A stretch of DNA of 52,180 bases from Bacteroidota bacterium (GTDB lineage Bacteria; Bacteroidota; Bacteroidia; Chitinophagales; Chitinophagaceae), in NCBI GenBank assembly GCA_018267675.1, contig JAFDYA010000175.1, forward strand, positions 1 to 52,180. The letters run 5' to 3'. The notes below the pieces were generated by a model. That model was not told the DNA's origin. It saw only the letters and a program-made list of their open reading frames with translations, and searched no databases. Below, piece after piece: positions 16,959 through 26,800 of this stretch (positions are counted from its first letter, which is position 1; every line of letters starts with the position of its first letter). The position numbers and the translations under genes were made by a program.

Positions 16959-18407
16959 TTAAAGGTCATTTACAAATTTGATTAAGGCATCCCGGTCGGA
17001 CTTAGGCAGGTTCATAAAGCTTTGTTTGGACTTTTCTGCTTCGCCACCATGCCATAGAATTGCTTCCTCAATGGTTCTTGCACGCCCATCATGGAGCAGA
17101 AACATTCCGGAGTTGTTGTTCACTAAATTCACAAGACCAATGCCCCAAAGCGGTGCAGTCCTCCATTCGTTGCCCTCTGCAAGAAAATCTTTACGACCAT
17201 CTGCCAAAGCCGGCCCCATGTCATGCAATAATAAATCAGTGTAGGGGTGAATAACCTGGTTGGACAACAATGGAATTTGAGGGAAGGAGCCTGTTGGCAT
17301 TTGTGGCTTATGGCATTTGTTGCAGGAAACTTGGGCAAAAAGCGCTTTACCTCTGAGGACTTCTGGGTTGGTCCAAGCACGCCTCTGTGGCACAGAAAGC
17401 CCCTGAACGTAAAAAACCAAATTACTGAAAAGTGGCTCAGGAAGTTCCGGCTCGCCGGGTGTGTCACTACCGGAAGGCAACTTGCTATACAAGGCTAATG
17501 CAGTACCCCAAAGGTTGGGATTGGGGTAGATCGGACTGGTGATACCCATATCGCCACTCAAGGCTCCCGCTGCCTGCTGGCGAACACTAGGTTCATTGGC
17601 CTTCCAGCCAAATCGCCCCAACCTTGTCTGTTGTAATTCGTCGTCCCAAACATAATTGGGGCGACCGGAAATACCATCAGCATTGGCATCCAGCTCGTCC
17701 GCAAAGGAAAGAATCGTCTCCTCAGAGATAGCATCCAATAGTCCGGCACCGGCAATCTGGTTAGCTATTCGTGGGGAATAGAATTGCGGGAATGCTGCGC
17801 CGCCTCGCAATTTTGTAAAATGATAACTCGGCTCCCGAAGGCTAGCCGAACTCCCATCGGGATAGGTAATCTTCTTCTCTGTATAGCTCACGGTGACATC
17901 TCCGTCAGGGCTTGCATTCAAGGTGCTCTTGTTTCTAAATTGTAGTCCGAAATCCGGATTGGGTTTAGGCCCACCATGTGCATCTTCACCCGCATCACTC
18001 ACTCGAATAATAATAGAATTCAAACTTTCTGTTTGAGAAAACGGCGTACGTCCCCGCCCATTTTCTATATGGCAACTATTGCAGGAATTGGTATTGAAAA
18101 GCGGGCCAAGTCCATCTACAGCAGTGGTAGAAGCCGGCGCCATCACCCAAGCAGTATGAAAAAAAGACCGACCGACCTTAAAATTAATTACCTCGCTTGT
18201 CGGTAATCCCGGTAGTGCTTGGGTAAAGGCCAAATTGGTTGCAAGGTTGATCGTACCATTGTTGCCACCCTGCAGGGCTTCATCATACAGGTTCATGGTT
18301 TCATTCGCCTCCAGCACATCATCCTTGCTCTTTTGGCAACTTTGATTCCCAACAACGAGCAGACCGGTTGCTGTTGCCAAACCTATAAATACGATTAATT
18401 TTTTCAT
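16959..18407 (-). CDS. Di-heme oxidoreductase, DUF1111 (thiol oxidoreductase/peroxidase-like)
   Basis: The 482-residue protein begins with a lipoprotein-like signal (MKKLIVFIGLATATGLLVVGNQSC, Cys24). It carries two c-type heme motifs, CNSCH (109-113) and CNKCH (about 365), as in DUF1111 di-heme proteins distantly related to MauG and bacterial cytochrome c peroxidase. Other family signatures are GRGRTPF, DELDANADGISGRPNYVWD, FGWKANEPSVRQQ and the C-terminal LLHDGRARTIEEAILWHGGEAE. Genes of this family sit beside imelysins in many iron-regulated loci, where a redox change of iron or of a partner protein is suspected but unproven. It is 74 bases downstream of the first imelysin gene, across a strong hairpin. 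Confidence 0.9.
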   Translation of the reverse strand: MKKLIVFIGLATATGLLVVGNQSCQKSKDDVLEANETMNLYDEALQGGNNGTINLATNLAFTQALPGLPTSEVINFKVGRSFFHTAWVMAPASTTAVDGLGPLFNTNSCNSCHIENGRGRTPFSQTESLNSIIIRVSDAGEDAHGGPKPNPDFGLQFRNKSTLNASPDGDVTVSYTEKKITYPDGSSASLREPSYHFTKLRGGAAFPQFYSPRIANQIAGAGLLDAISEETILSFADELDANADGISGRPNYVWDDELQQTRLGRFGWKANEPSVRQQAAGALSGDMGITSPIYPNPNLWGTALALYSKLPSGSDTPGEPELPEPLFSNLVFYVQGLSVPQRRAWTNPEVLRGKALFAQVSCNKCHKPQMPTGSFPQIPLLSNQVIHPYTDLLLHDMGPALADGRKDFLAEGNEWRTAPLWGIGLVNLVNNNSGMFLLHDGRARTIEEAILWHGGEAEKSKQSFMNLPKSDRDALIKFVNDL

Positions 18408-18423
18408 TTTTGTATCTACTACA

Positions 18424-18459
18424 ATGCCGGAGCGACTATTTTATAATCTGCTCCGGCAT
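18424..18459 (-). other. Strong intra-operon hairpin without T-run
   Basis: Ten-base arms ATGCCGGAGC and GCTCCGGCAT enclose a 16-base A/T-rich loop, between the imelysin stop (18482) and the oxidoreductase start (18407). No T-run follows in the direction of transcription. It may be an mRNA-processing, stabilising or attenuating structure rather than a normal terminator. Confidence 0.7.
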
Positions 18460-18481
18460 CGTCATAACAGGTATTTGCTCC

Positions 18482-19744
18482 TTAATTTTCGTTCGGAATG
18501 TTCACATTAGTCAACTTTAGGTCGTGTGCAATCTGCGACACCCAGTCTGCAACAGCAGAAACATCCTTTACCCCTTTTTGTACAATCTGATTACCGGAAG
18601 GATTTGACCCATCAATCAAATAGTCAAATGGCTTATTGTCTTCAATTGCCTGAAGGCTTTGCTTAGCTTCTTCCAACAAACTCTTCATTTTAGTATCATC
18701 CTCTGCTTTCTGGATTTGAACATAATCACTCAAGCCCGGCCCACTGATTTTTGAACCATTTGTACGAGTATATTGGCCGGTATAAACATTGTTGATGCCC
18801 ATCATGTCCAAGTATAGGTCGCGATGTGTATTATCACTAAAGCAGGAATGCTCTTGTTCCTGTGCATGAATTGCTAATGGTACTCCCATTCGCTCACCTG
18901 CGAGTTCACCTTTTGCGAGACGACCAATACCATTAAACATATTAGCAATACCGATAGCAGGATCTGCCACAAATTGCTTCCGGTAGTTATCTTGATTTGG
19001 TGCCCAGGCTGCCACTAATCCGGCAAGGTTGTCCACAAGCAATTGTGTAACTACTTTGAGGTAAGTGCCGCGCCTGTCTTGATTCTGAGCAGTTCCTCCG
19101 ACTACATAATCTGTATAAGGTCTTTGCCCAGCAATTTTCTGAACTGCGGGAGTATTGTCTTGTCCCCAAAGCAAAAATTCAATAGCGTGATAGCCAACAC
19201 TAACATCCACATCATCACCATTAGCGTTTGTAGTACCACCGTCGGGTTGATTGTTATCGATCAATGTTGCCCGATCGATCGTTGGAAATTTAGCAGGTAG
19301 GTTGATTATACCTGTAGTGAAAATCGGGCCTCCGGGATAAGAGCTGTAACCATGCGAGTCGCCATTGAGATAGTCAATATACCCTTCATCCAAAGGCCAA
19401 GAATTGAGCCAACCATCACCGGCATCATCGGCATCAATAGGCCCTCCATAAAATCGAGCTGCTTCTGTCTGCATATAAGGCTCGCGTGCAGCAAGCCAGG
19501 CAGCCTTAGCATCTTCCAATCCTTGTGCTGTTGGACTAGCCAAAAACGTATTGATTTTGCTCTGCATCACTAGGGCAGCATTATAAGAATCTTCGTAACC
19601 TGCATGGAGTATGTTCGCATAGTTTTCAACAATAGCTTGTTGCTTTTCGGTAGATACCGGAGGCAGACCACTATTGTCATCTTTCTTACAGGCGCTAAAG
19701 AACAATACGGTCAGTGCAGTAATCGGGAGGAAAAACTTCTTCAT
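18482..19744 (-). CDS. Imelysin-family lipoprotein (M75/IrpA-like) with intact GxHxxE
   Basis: The ATG at 19744 starts a lipoprotein signal (MKKFFLPITALTVLFFSAC, Cys19), giving 420 residues; the longer frame begins with TTG and is unlikely. The imelysin motif is intact as GYHAIEFLLWGQD, together with NSWPLDEGYIDYLNGD and the second-bundle sequence QEQEHSCFSDNTHRDLYLDMMGI. Members of this family (IrpA, EfeO-related) are iron-regulated envelope proteins. This gene heads the minus-strand iron operon. A Fur-box-like sequence lies 45-63 bases upstream (19789-19807), overlapping the region expected to hold the -33 promoter element, so repression by iron-loaded Fur is likely. Confidence 0.92.
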   Translation of the reverse strand: MKKFFLPITALTVLFFSACKKDDNSGLPPVSTEKQQAIVENYANILHAGYEDSYNAALVMQSKINTFLASPTAQGLEDAKAAWLAAREPYMQTEAARFYGGPIDADDAGDGWLNSWPLDEGYIDYLNGDSHGYSSYPGGPIFTTGIINLPAKFPTIDRATLIDNNQPDGGTTNANGDDVDVSVGYHAIEFLLWGQDNTPAVQKIAGQRPYTDYVVGGTAQNQDRRGTYLKVVTQLLVDNLAGLVAAWAPNQDNYRKQFVADPAIGIANMFNGIGRLAKGELAGERMGVPLAIHAQEQEHSCFSDNTHRDLYLDMMGINNVYTGQYTRTNGSKISGPGLSDYVQIQKAEDDTKMKSLLEEAKQSLQAIEDNKPFDYLIDGSNPSGNQIVQKGVKDVSAVADWVSQIAHDLKLTNVNIPNEN

Positions 19745-19773
19745 TAATTGGCTGATTTTTTGGGAAGGCAAAG

Positions 19774-19781
19774 GAAACTTA
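19774..19781 (-). promoter_or_regulatory. Possible -7 promoter element of the imelysin operon
   Basis: The minus strand reads TAAGTTTC, one mismatch from TAnnTTTG, 29 bases before the imelysin ATG. The Fur-like site starts 7 bases further upstream, where it would block RNA polymerase. Confidence 0.35.
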
Positions 19782-19788
19782 GCGATTT

Positions 19789-19807
19789 GGCAATGACTTG
19801 CATTATC
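19789..19807. promoter_or_regulatory. Fur-box-like operator
   Basis: The 19 bases starting at 19789 match the classical Fur consensus (GATAATGAT-A-ATCATTATC) at 13 of 19 positions, counted by hand, including AATGA on the left and CATTATC on the right. It overlaps a second small inverted repeat, CATTAT-N6-ATAATG (19801-19818). The position upstream of an imelysin gene supports iron control. Confidence 0.5.
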
Positions 19808-19894
19808 GGGAAATAATGATGGTGCACACCGATTTTATCTGTGGAGCATTCCTATCGGATATTCGCAGGGCATTCAAAAAAACAGTATTGAACT

Positions 19895-20221
19895 ATGGCA
19901 TGGTTACTCCTTATTCTAGGTGGATTCTTTGAAGTTGGCTTCACATTTTGCCTAGGGAAGGCAAAAGACAGTGTCGGCACGAGCTCAGCTTGGTGGATCC
20001 TGGGATTCTTTGTATCACTGAGCCTGAGTATGTTCTTACTTTATCGGGCCACGCAAACACTTCCGATTGGTACGGCTTATGCTGTCTGGACGGGTATCGG
20101 CGCTGTGGGAACTGTAATTATTGGCATTCTATTTTTCAAAGAGCCGGCAAGTTTCCTTCGGCTGCTGTTCCTAATTACCTTAATCGGTTCCATCATTGGG
20201 TTGAAGTATGTTTCCAGCTAG
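19895..20221 (+). CDS. Small multidrug resistance (SMR) family transporter, Gdx/SugE-like
   Basis: The 108-residue protein has four hydrophobic helices and the SMR signature: the membrane-embedded glutamate Glu13 in MAWLLLILGGFFEVGFTFCL, and LPIGTAYAVWTGIGAVG in helix 3. A glutamate at position 13 and no large loops fit the Gdx (SugE) branch, which exports guanidinium or quaternary ammonium compounds as an antiparallel dimer, better than EmrE (Glu14). It is transcribed alone, divergent from the iron operon. Substrate choice between guanidinium and larger cations cannot be settled by eye. Confidence 0.88.
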   Translation: MAWLLLILGGFFEVGFTFCLGKAKDSVGTSSAWWILGFFVSLSLSMFLLYRATQTLPIGTAYAVWTGIGAVGTVIIGILFFKEPASFLRLLFLITLIGSIIGLKYVSS

Positions 20222-20349
20222 GGCCTACTGATTTTCTTCAGGAATTTTATTGATAACGGGCATATTTTTCCAATGTATTTCATGCTAATTTGTGGACAAC
20301 ATTTTCAACAAGAAAGGCGTTAAGACCCAAAAGCACAAATCCCTGAAAC

Positions 20350-20775
20350 ATGAAAAACAACCACCGAATTCCAGTATTGATGACCCGTGGCGACTACGGA
20401 ATATTGAAATCGATAACCCCAAGTCCTCAACAATATGAGCTTTCCGAATTTACAGAGGAGCTCAATCGGGCGATACTAGTTCAGGACTATGCATTTCCAC
20501 ATCATGCCATCCGCCTATACTCCCAAGTGACTCTTCAGGATGAATCAACAAATACAAAAACACAATTCACCATCGTACTACCTGACGAAGCCAATGAGGA
20601 AAGTGCAAGAAAATCTGTCCTAGAACCTCTTGCTACTGCTGTCTTAGGATTTCGGGAAGGTGAGGAAATTGTTTGGGCTAATGCAAAGGGAAAAGGAAAG
20701 TTTAAAATTGTGCAAGTGAACAATAGTCAACTCCCAGTTTTTCAAAATAATCTTCATCCAAAATGCATTGACTAG
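20350..20775 (+). CDS. GreA/GreB C-terminal domain protein (Rnk-like)
   Basis: The 141-residue protein lacks the N-terminal coiled coil of GreA/GreB but keeps the C-terminal FKBP-like domain (residues about 50-135). It contains RLYSQVTLQDE, the GreA-type stretch TIVLPDEANEESARKSVLEPLATAVLGFREGEEI and a closing GKGKFKIVQV. Rnk-type proteins bind RNA polymerase near the secondary channel or act as nucleoside diphosphate kinase regulators. Without the coiled coil it should not stimulate transcript cleavage. The stop is 15 bases before terC, so the two genes are probably co-transcribed. Confidence 0.82.
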   Translation: MKNNHRIPVLMTRGDYGILKSITPSPQQYELSEFTEELNRAILVQDYAFPHHAIRLYSQVTLQDESTNTKTQFTIVLPDEANEESARKSVLEPLATAVLGFREGEEIVWANAKGKGKFKIVQVNNSQLPVFQNNLHPKCID

Positions 20776-20790
20776 GTAATTTCGGCGCTT

Positions 20791-21552
20791 ATGGAATTGA
20801 TGCTCCCCGATTTTGCGCTGCCCAGTGTATGGATAAGCTTGCTGACACTTTGTTTCCTGGAAATTGTTCTTGGGATTGATAACATTATCTTCATTTCAAT
20901 TGTTTCAGCAAAGCTCCCTGCCCAACAACAAAAACGCGCACGCAACATTGGCTTACTCTTGGCTATGGTGTTCCGTTTGGCCTTGCTACTAAGCATAAAA
21001 TGGATTATTAGTATGAAAGACCCAATTGTCACGATTCCGGCGATGGGCGATTTCTTTATTCATCCTATTTCACTAAGTATAAAAGACCTCATCTTAATTG
21101 CGGGTGGTATTTTTCTAATTGTAAAAAGCACAATGGAAATCCACCATAAAATTGCTGATGTTGAAAGTGCCGAGAAAGCATCCGGTAAAGTGGCAAAAAG
21201 TGTTGGTGCTGTACTTTTTCAGATTGTACTCGTGGATGCGGTATTTTCATTTGACTCCATCCTCACAGCGGTAGGTTTGGTAGAAAATGTAGTGGTCATG
21301 ATGATTGCCGTAATCGTATCTATTGGTGTGATGATGCTCTTTGCGGGGCCGGTTACTCGAATCATTAATGAGCAGCCAACACTACAAATGTTGGCGCTCA
21401 CTTTCCTCATCGTAATTGGGGTTGTACTCATCGCAGGCGGCTTCCATCAGGAAGTGAGCAAGAGTATCATCTATTCTTGCCTCGGCTTCTCCTTAATCGT
21501 GGAGTTTCTCAATATTCGGCTTCGGAAAAAAGCAGTCACCGAAAAACAGTAA
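20791..21552 (+). CDS. TerC family integral membrane protein
   Basis: This 253-residue protein has about seven hydrophobic helices. It contains the TerC signatures FLEIVLGIDNIIFISI (helix 1) and QIVLVDAVFSFDSILTAVGL (helix 4), with paired acidic residues inside the membrane characteristic of the LysE/TerC metal-export superfamily. Related proteins export manganese or support metal loading of exported enzymes; others belong to tellurite-resistance loci. There are no other ter genes here, so a housekeeping metal-homeostasis role is more likely than tellurite resistance. Confidence 0.9.
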   Translation: MELMLPDFALPSVWISLLTLCFLEIVLGIDNIIFISIVSAKLPAQQQKRARNIGLLLAMVFRLALLLSIKWIISMKDPIVTIPAMGDFFIHPISLSIKDLILIAGGIFLIVKSTMEIHHKIADVESAEKASGKVAKSVGAVLFQIVLVDAVFSFDSILTAVGLVENVVVMMIAVIVSIGVMMLFAGPVTRIINEQPTLQMLALTFLIVIGVVLIAGGFHQEVSKSIIYSCLGFSLIVEFLNIRLRKKAVTEKQ

Positions 21553-23371
<1,819 letters not shown>

Positions 23372-23385
23372 GAGAAGCTACACCG

Positions 23386-23643
23386 ATGCAATTAGAAATT
23401 TTAACGCCCGAGCACCAAGTGTTTAACGGCAATGTTTACGGAATTTATCTACCCGGAGTAGAAGGTACTTTTGAATTACTCGATATGCACGCACCTTTGA
23501 TTGCTTCTTTGGGTAAAGGCAAAATGAAAGTGCTGAAAGAGAAAACCGGACAAACTGATGTATTTGAAATCAGTGGTGGTTTTGTAGAGATGCTCAACAA
23601 TAAGGCTACCGTCCTCATTGAAGATGCTACCTCTATGGAATAA
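23386..23643 (+). CDS. atpC: F-type ATP synthase subunit epsilon (short form)
   Basis: The 85-residue product (MQLEILTPEHQVFNGNVYGI) is the N-terminal beta-sandwich domain of epsilon, with PGVEGTFELLDMHAPLIASL. It ends after FVEMLNNKATVLIEDA and lacks the C-terminal two-helix inhibitory domain found in the 130-residue form. The short form is usual for Bacteroidota. It follows atpD by 14 bases and is followed by a strong terminator. Confidence 0.96.
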   Translation: MQLEILTPEHQVFNGNVYGIYLPGVEGTFELLDMHAPLIASLGKGKMKVLKEKTGQTDVFEISGGFVEMLNNKATVLIEDATSME

Positions 23644-23666
23644 TACATACACCAATCATGCCTATT

Positions 23667-23699
23667 AAAAGAGATAGCTTCGGCTATCTCTTTTTTTTT
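23667..23699 (+). terminator. Rho-independent terminator of atpDC
   Basis: Arms GAGATAGC (23671-23678) and GCTATCTC (23683-23690) close a UUCG tetraloop, extended by AAAA/TTTT pairing and followed by a run of nine T. Confidence 0.93.
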
Positions 23700-23771
23700 A
23701 ATTGTGACTAGGTATCAACATCAAACACTGCTGTAGTCAAATGGTTCAAAAAAATGTAGGATCCGCATCAA

Positions 23772-23823
23772 CAAACACAATCCAGAGGCAAGGATGCCAA
23801 TTTCACACATTGTAAAATTGCCC
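23772..23823. repeat. Direct repeat copy A (52 bp), downstream of the giant T9SS protein gene
   Basis: These 52 bases, starting CAAACACAATCCAGAGGCAA, recur in the same orientation at 28516-28567 with one difference (A at 23799, T at 28543). Each copy contains a small hairpin GGCA-AGGA-TGCC; copy A also has CAATTT-N11-AAATTG. Copy A starts 19 bases past the stop of the intervening 4.6-kb gene. The flanks outside the repeat keep weaker similarity on the left side. Confidence 0.92.
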
Positions 23824-23842
23824 CCAATCAGTTCAGAACAAT

Positions 23843-26800
23843 CTAACGAATTAGCAAAACGTCGCCTTTCTTAAGATAAAGTTTATTTTTTTCGTCAGTG
23901 ATTCTGTACTGCAATTGCCAAAAGTAGGTTCCTGCAGCTGCCGGTTGCCCATTCAGGGTTCCATCCCATCCTTGTGAATTTTGGTCACTGGCATACACCT
24001 GCTGCCCCCATCTATTATAAACATTCAACCCAACTAATCGGATATTTGGGTTGTCTGTGATGATATGAAAAAAATCATTCCTGCCATCATTGTTTGGCGT
24101 AAAAGCATTGGGCATCCATAAATCATTTGGGATATCCAACACTTGGATTGCGTAGGTACAGCTATCACGACAATCGCCGTTTCGTAAAATGCAACGATAG
24201 ACAGTTTGATAGTTCTTAGCATTTAGGTGAAGGCTTGCGCAGTTGGCACAAATCAGTGAATCACCAAGATACCAATCTTTGTTCATAGCCTCACCACATG
24301 CCGGGAGGTCTAAATTTGTTTTATAAGGTATTGTTAGTGCCGTATCCTCAAATCGCGCCTTGGGCAATGTAGTTACCAAAATAGCTGATGTTGCAGTATC
24401 TATACCAAAACGATTCTGAGCAACTACGGAAATCGGATATATTCCGGACGAATCATAACAAATTAAACCTGGTTGGACTTCTGTGGAACTACTCGGATGA
24501 CCACCCGGGAAACTCCATAGAAAGAACTTTGGAAAGTTTCTAAATTCAGCATGTGGACTGATGCAATCTCCTGCGCAGATGGTGGCATTTGAAAGGGCTA
24601 ATTTTGAAATATTTGGTTTGCAAAATTGAATATTTAGCGTATCCTGAATATATCCACAAGGCGTAGATACTCTAACCCAAATCGTTGTTGGTGAATCAAC
24701 TCGAATCCGGTATGAAGTGCTACCTGTACTCCAAAGAACATCTTCCAGTTTGGTCGAAACACCAAAATAGGTGTAGCCAGCCGGGTTGCAGACGATCGTA
24801 TCTTCAGGCCATTTAGGCAACAATTCACCCACACCAATAATCTTGATCGTATCGTGAAATGTACCACATTTATTGGAAGCGCTTACCCAATATGTTCCCG
24901 GCTTGGTTACAACAATTCGTGAACCAGTTGCTCCGGTGCTCCATAAAATTCCGGTAAATCCAGTATCAATTGCCAATGGAATTTGAAAGCTTTTGTTGCA
25001 AACTAATGTGTCATTTCCCAAGAAAATTGATCTTTCATAAAGTACAATTTCTACTGAATCCGAAATTACAGCTGGGCAAATCGGTGTATTCACTTTCACA
25101 AAATACACACCGGATAGTGCTGTTGTAATTGTATCAGTGCTTGCGCCTGCAATCAGTGTGTGATCTCGAAACCAAGTGTATGTCCACGTAGAATCTGCTT
25201 TGGATTTTATTGTTATCGTTTGCCCCGGACAAAGGCTAACTTTTCCTGATGGCTTGAGGCGTACAGTAGGTGCTGGAGTCACGACCAAGGTAAATTTTGA
25301 AGAAGTAGCAATACAACCACCATTTGAAACGACAACGCTATAATTTCCGGCCACTAGAGCATAATACACTTGCTTTGTTGCCAATGCAATCGGACCACCA
25401 TTATACTGCCAACTATAACTAAGTCCAGTACCCGAATTTGCAGTCAATCTAACACTATCCCCTTGACAAATTTGATTTTTAAACGCAATAATAGTTGCAA
25501 CCGGGCGCGGCGTCACAATTATAGTATCTTCTTGCGATGTATCAATTTGACATAGTCCGGCGTCTATTGCTACCCGATACCTCCCAGAAGCCGAAACAGG
25601 TAAAGTGACGGAATCAGCCCCAGGAATAGGGACTCCATTTCGATACCATTGAAAAGTTGTTGACGATGCATCGTAAAATCCAACCGCCGTCAAAGTGGTG
25701 GTGTCTCCAGTACAAAGTTTCTTATGTGTATTGTTGATTCCAGCCACTAATATCTTTGTTGGGTCGGATAAAAATTCAATGCTGTCACTTTTTGTCTTAC
25801 ATTGGCTAAGTGTATCAATAGCAATTGCAGCATAACTACCCGCGACTAGTACCGATTTTTGAAAGATACTGTTAGCTGGCTCTAAAGTGTCATGAATAAA
25901 TGTCTTTCCTAGTATGCCATAGTTCAAAATGCCAACATCCCACATGTAGGCAAAACTACTGTTTGGGTTGGTGATGTTTACAGTTATCGGTCTTGGCAAA
26001 CAATTATAACTAAGCTGTGGTTTGGGAGGCTGAGGTGCTATTGCAATCCGAACACTATCCCTAACAGGTGAGCCGCAAGCAGTTGTAGAAATGCTGACGT
26101 AATACTTACCTGCATTGTTGTTGCTGATTTTTGAAATAATCGGGTTTCGTAAGCTTGAAGTAAATCCACCCGGCCCGGTCCATGCGTAAGTAGCGTTAGG
26201 TAGATAGATGGCACTTAGCTGTACATCCTCGTTAAGACATGCAAGATAAGCAGAACTCGAGATAGCCCGAACATGATCTAAGTCAATGATATACACTCGT
26301 TGCACTGCAAAGGCCCCACAACTATCTTCCACTTTAACATCGAACGAATCTCGGGCATTACCACCAAATCCTGCAAAAAATCCAGAGTCATTGCTTGCCA
26401 AAAAGGGACCAGAACTTACCTTTCCCGGCAGAGCTAATGTATATTTGTAATGTGATACGGGTGCTTTATACGGAAAGCCTCCTTGTCCTTTCACTGCAAT
26501 AATAGCCCCACCCTGATTGGCACCGCTACAGATAAACCCTTGTGTTTGATTATTATTAATACTAAGAGAATCATAGACATAATCGAACGAAAAACTCTTT
26601 GTATATTTGTTGGGGTATCCTAGGTAAAAGCCAGTAGGAGTATAATATCCTGAAATTGTATTCTGACCGTTAGCAACCGAAGGAATGATAGTATAATGTC
26701 CGGATTCCGGTAATAGAACTGAACTACCTGAAGGGTAGGATGGCCACTTTGTGGTTCCTCCTATTGTTACATAATATGGCGAGCCGTTTCGAAATAAAGA

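Noticed and set aside
20791-21552. TerC read as part of a tellurite-resistance operon
   Set aside because: No terB, terD, terE or terZ genes are nearby; TerC-fold proteins are common metal-homeostasis proteins.
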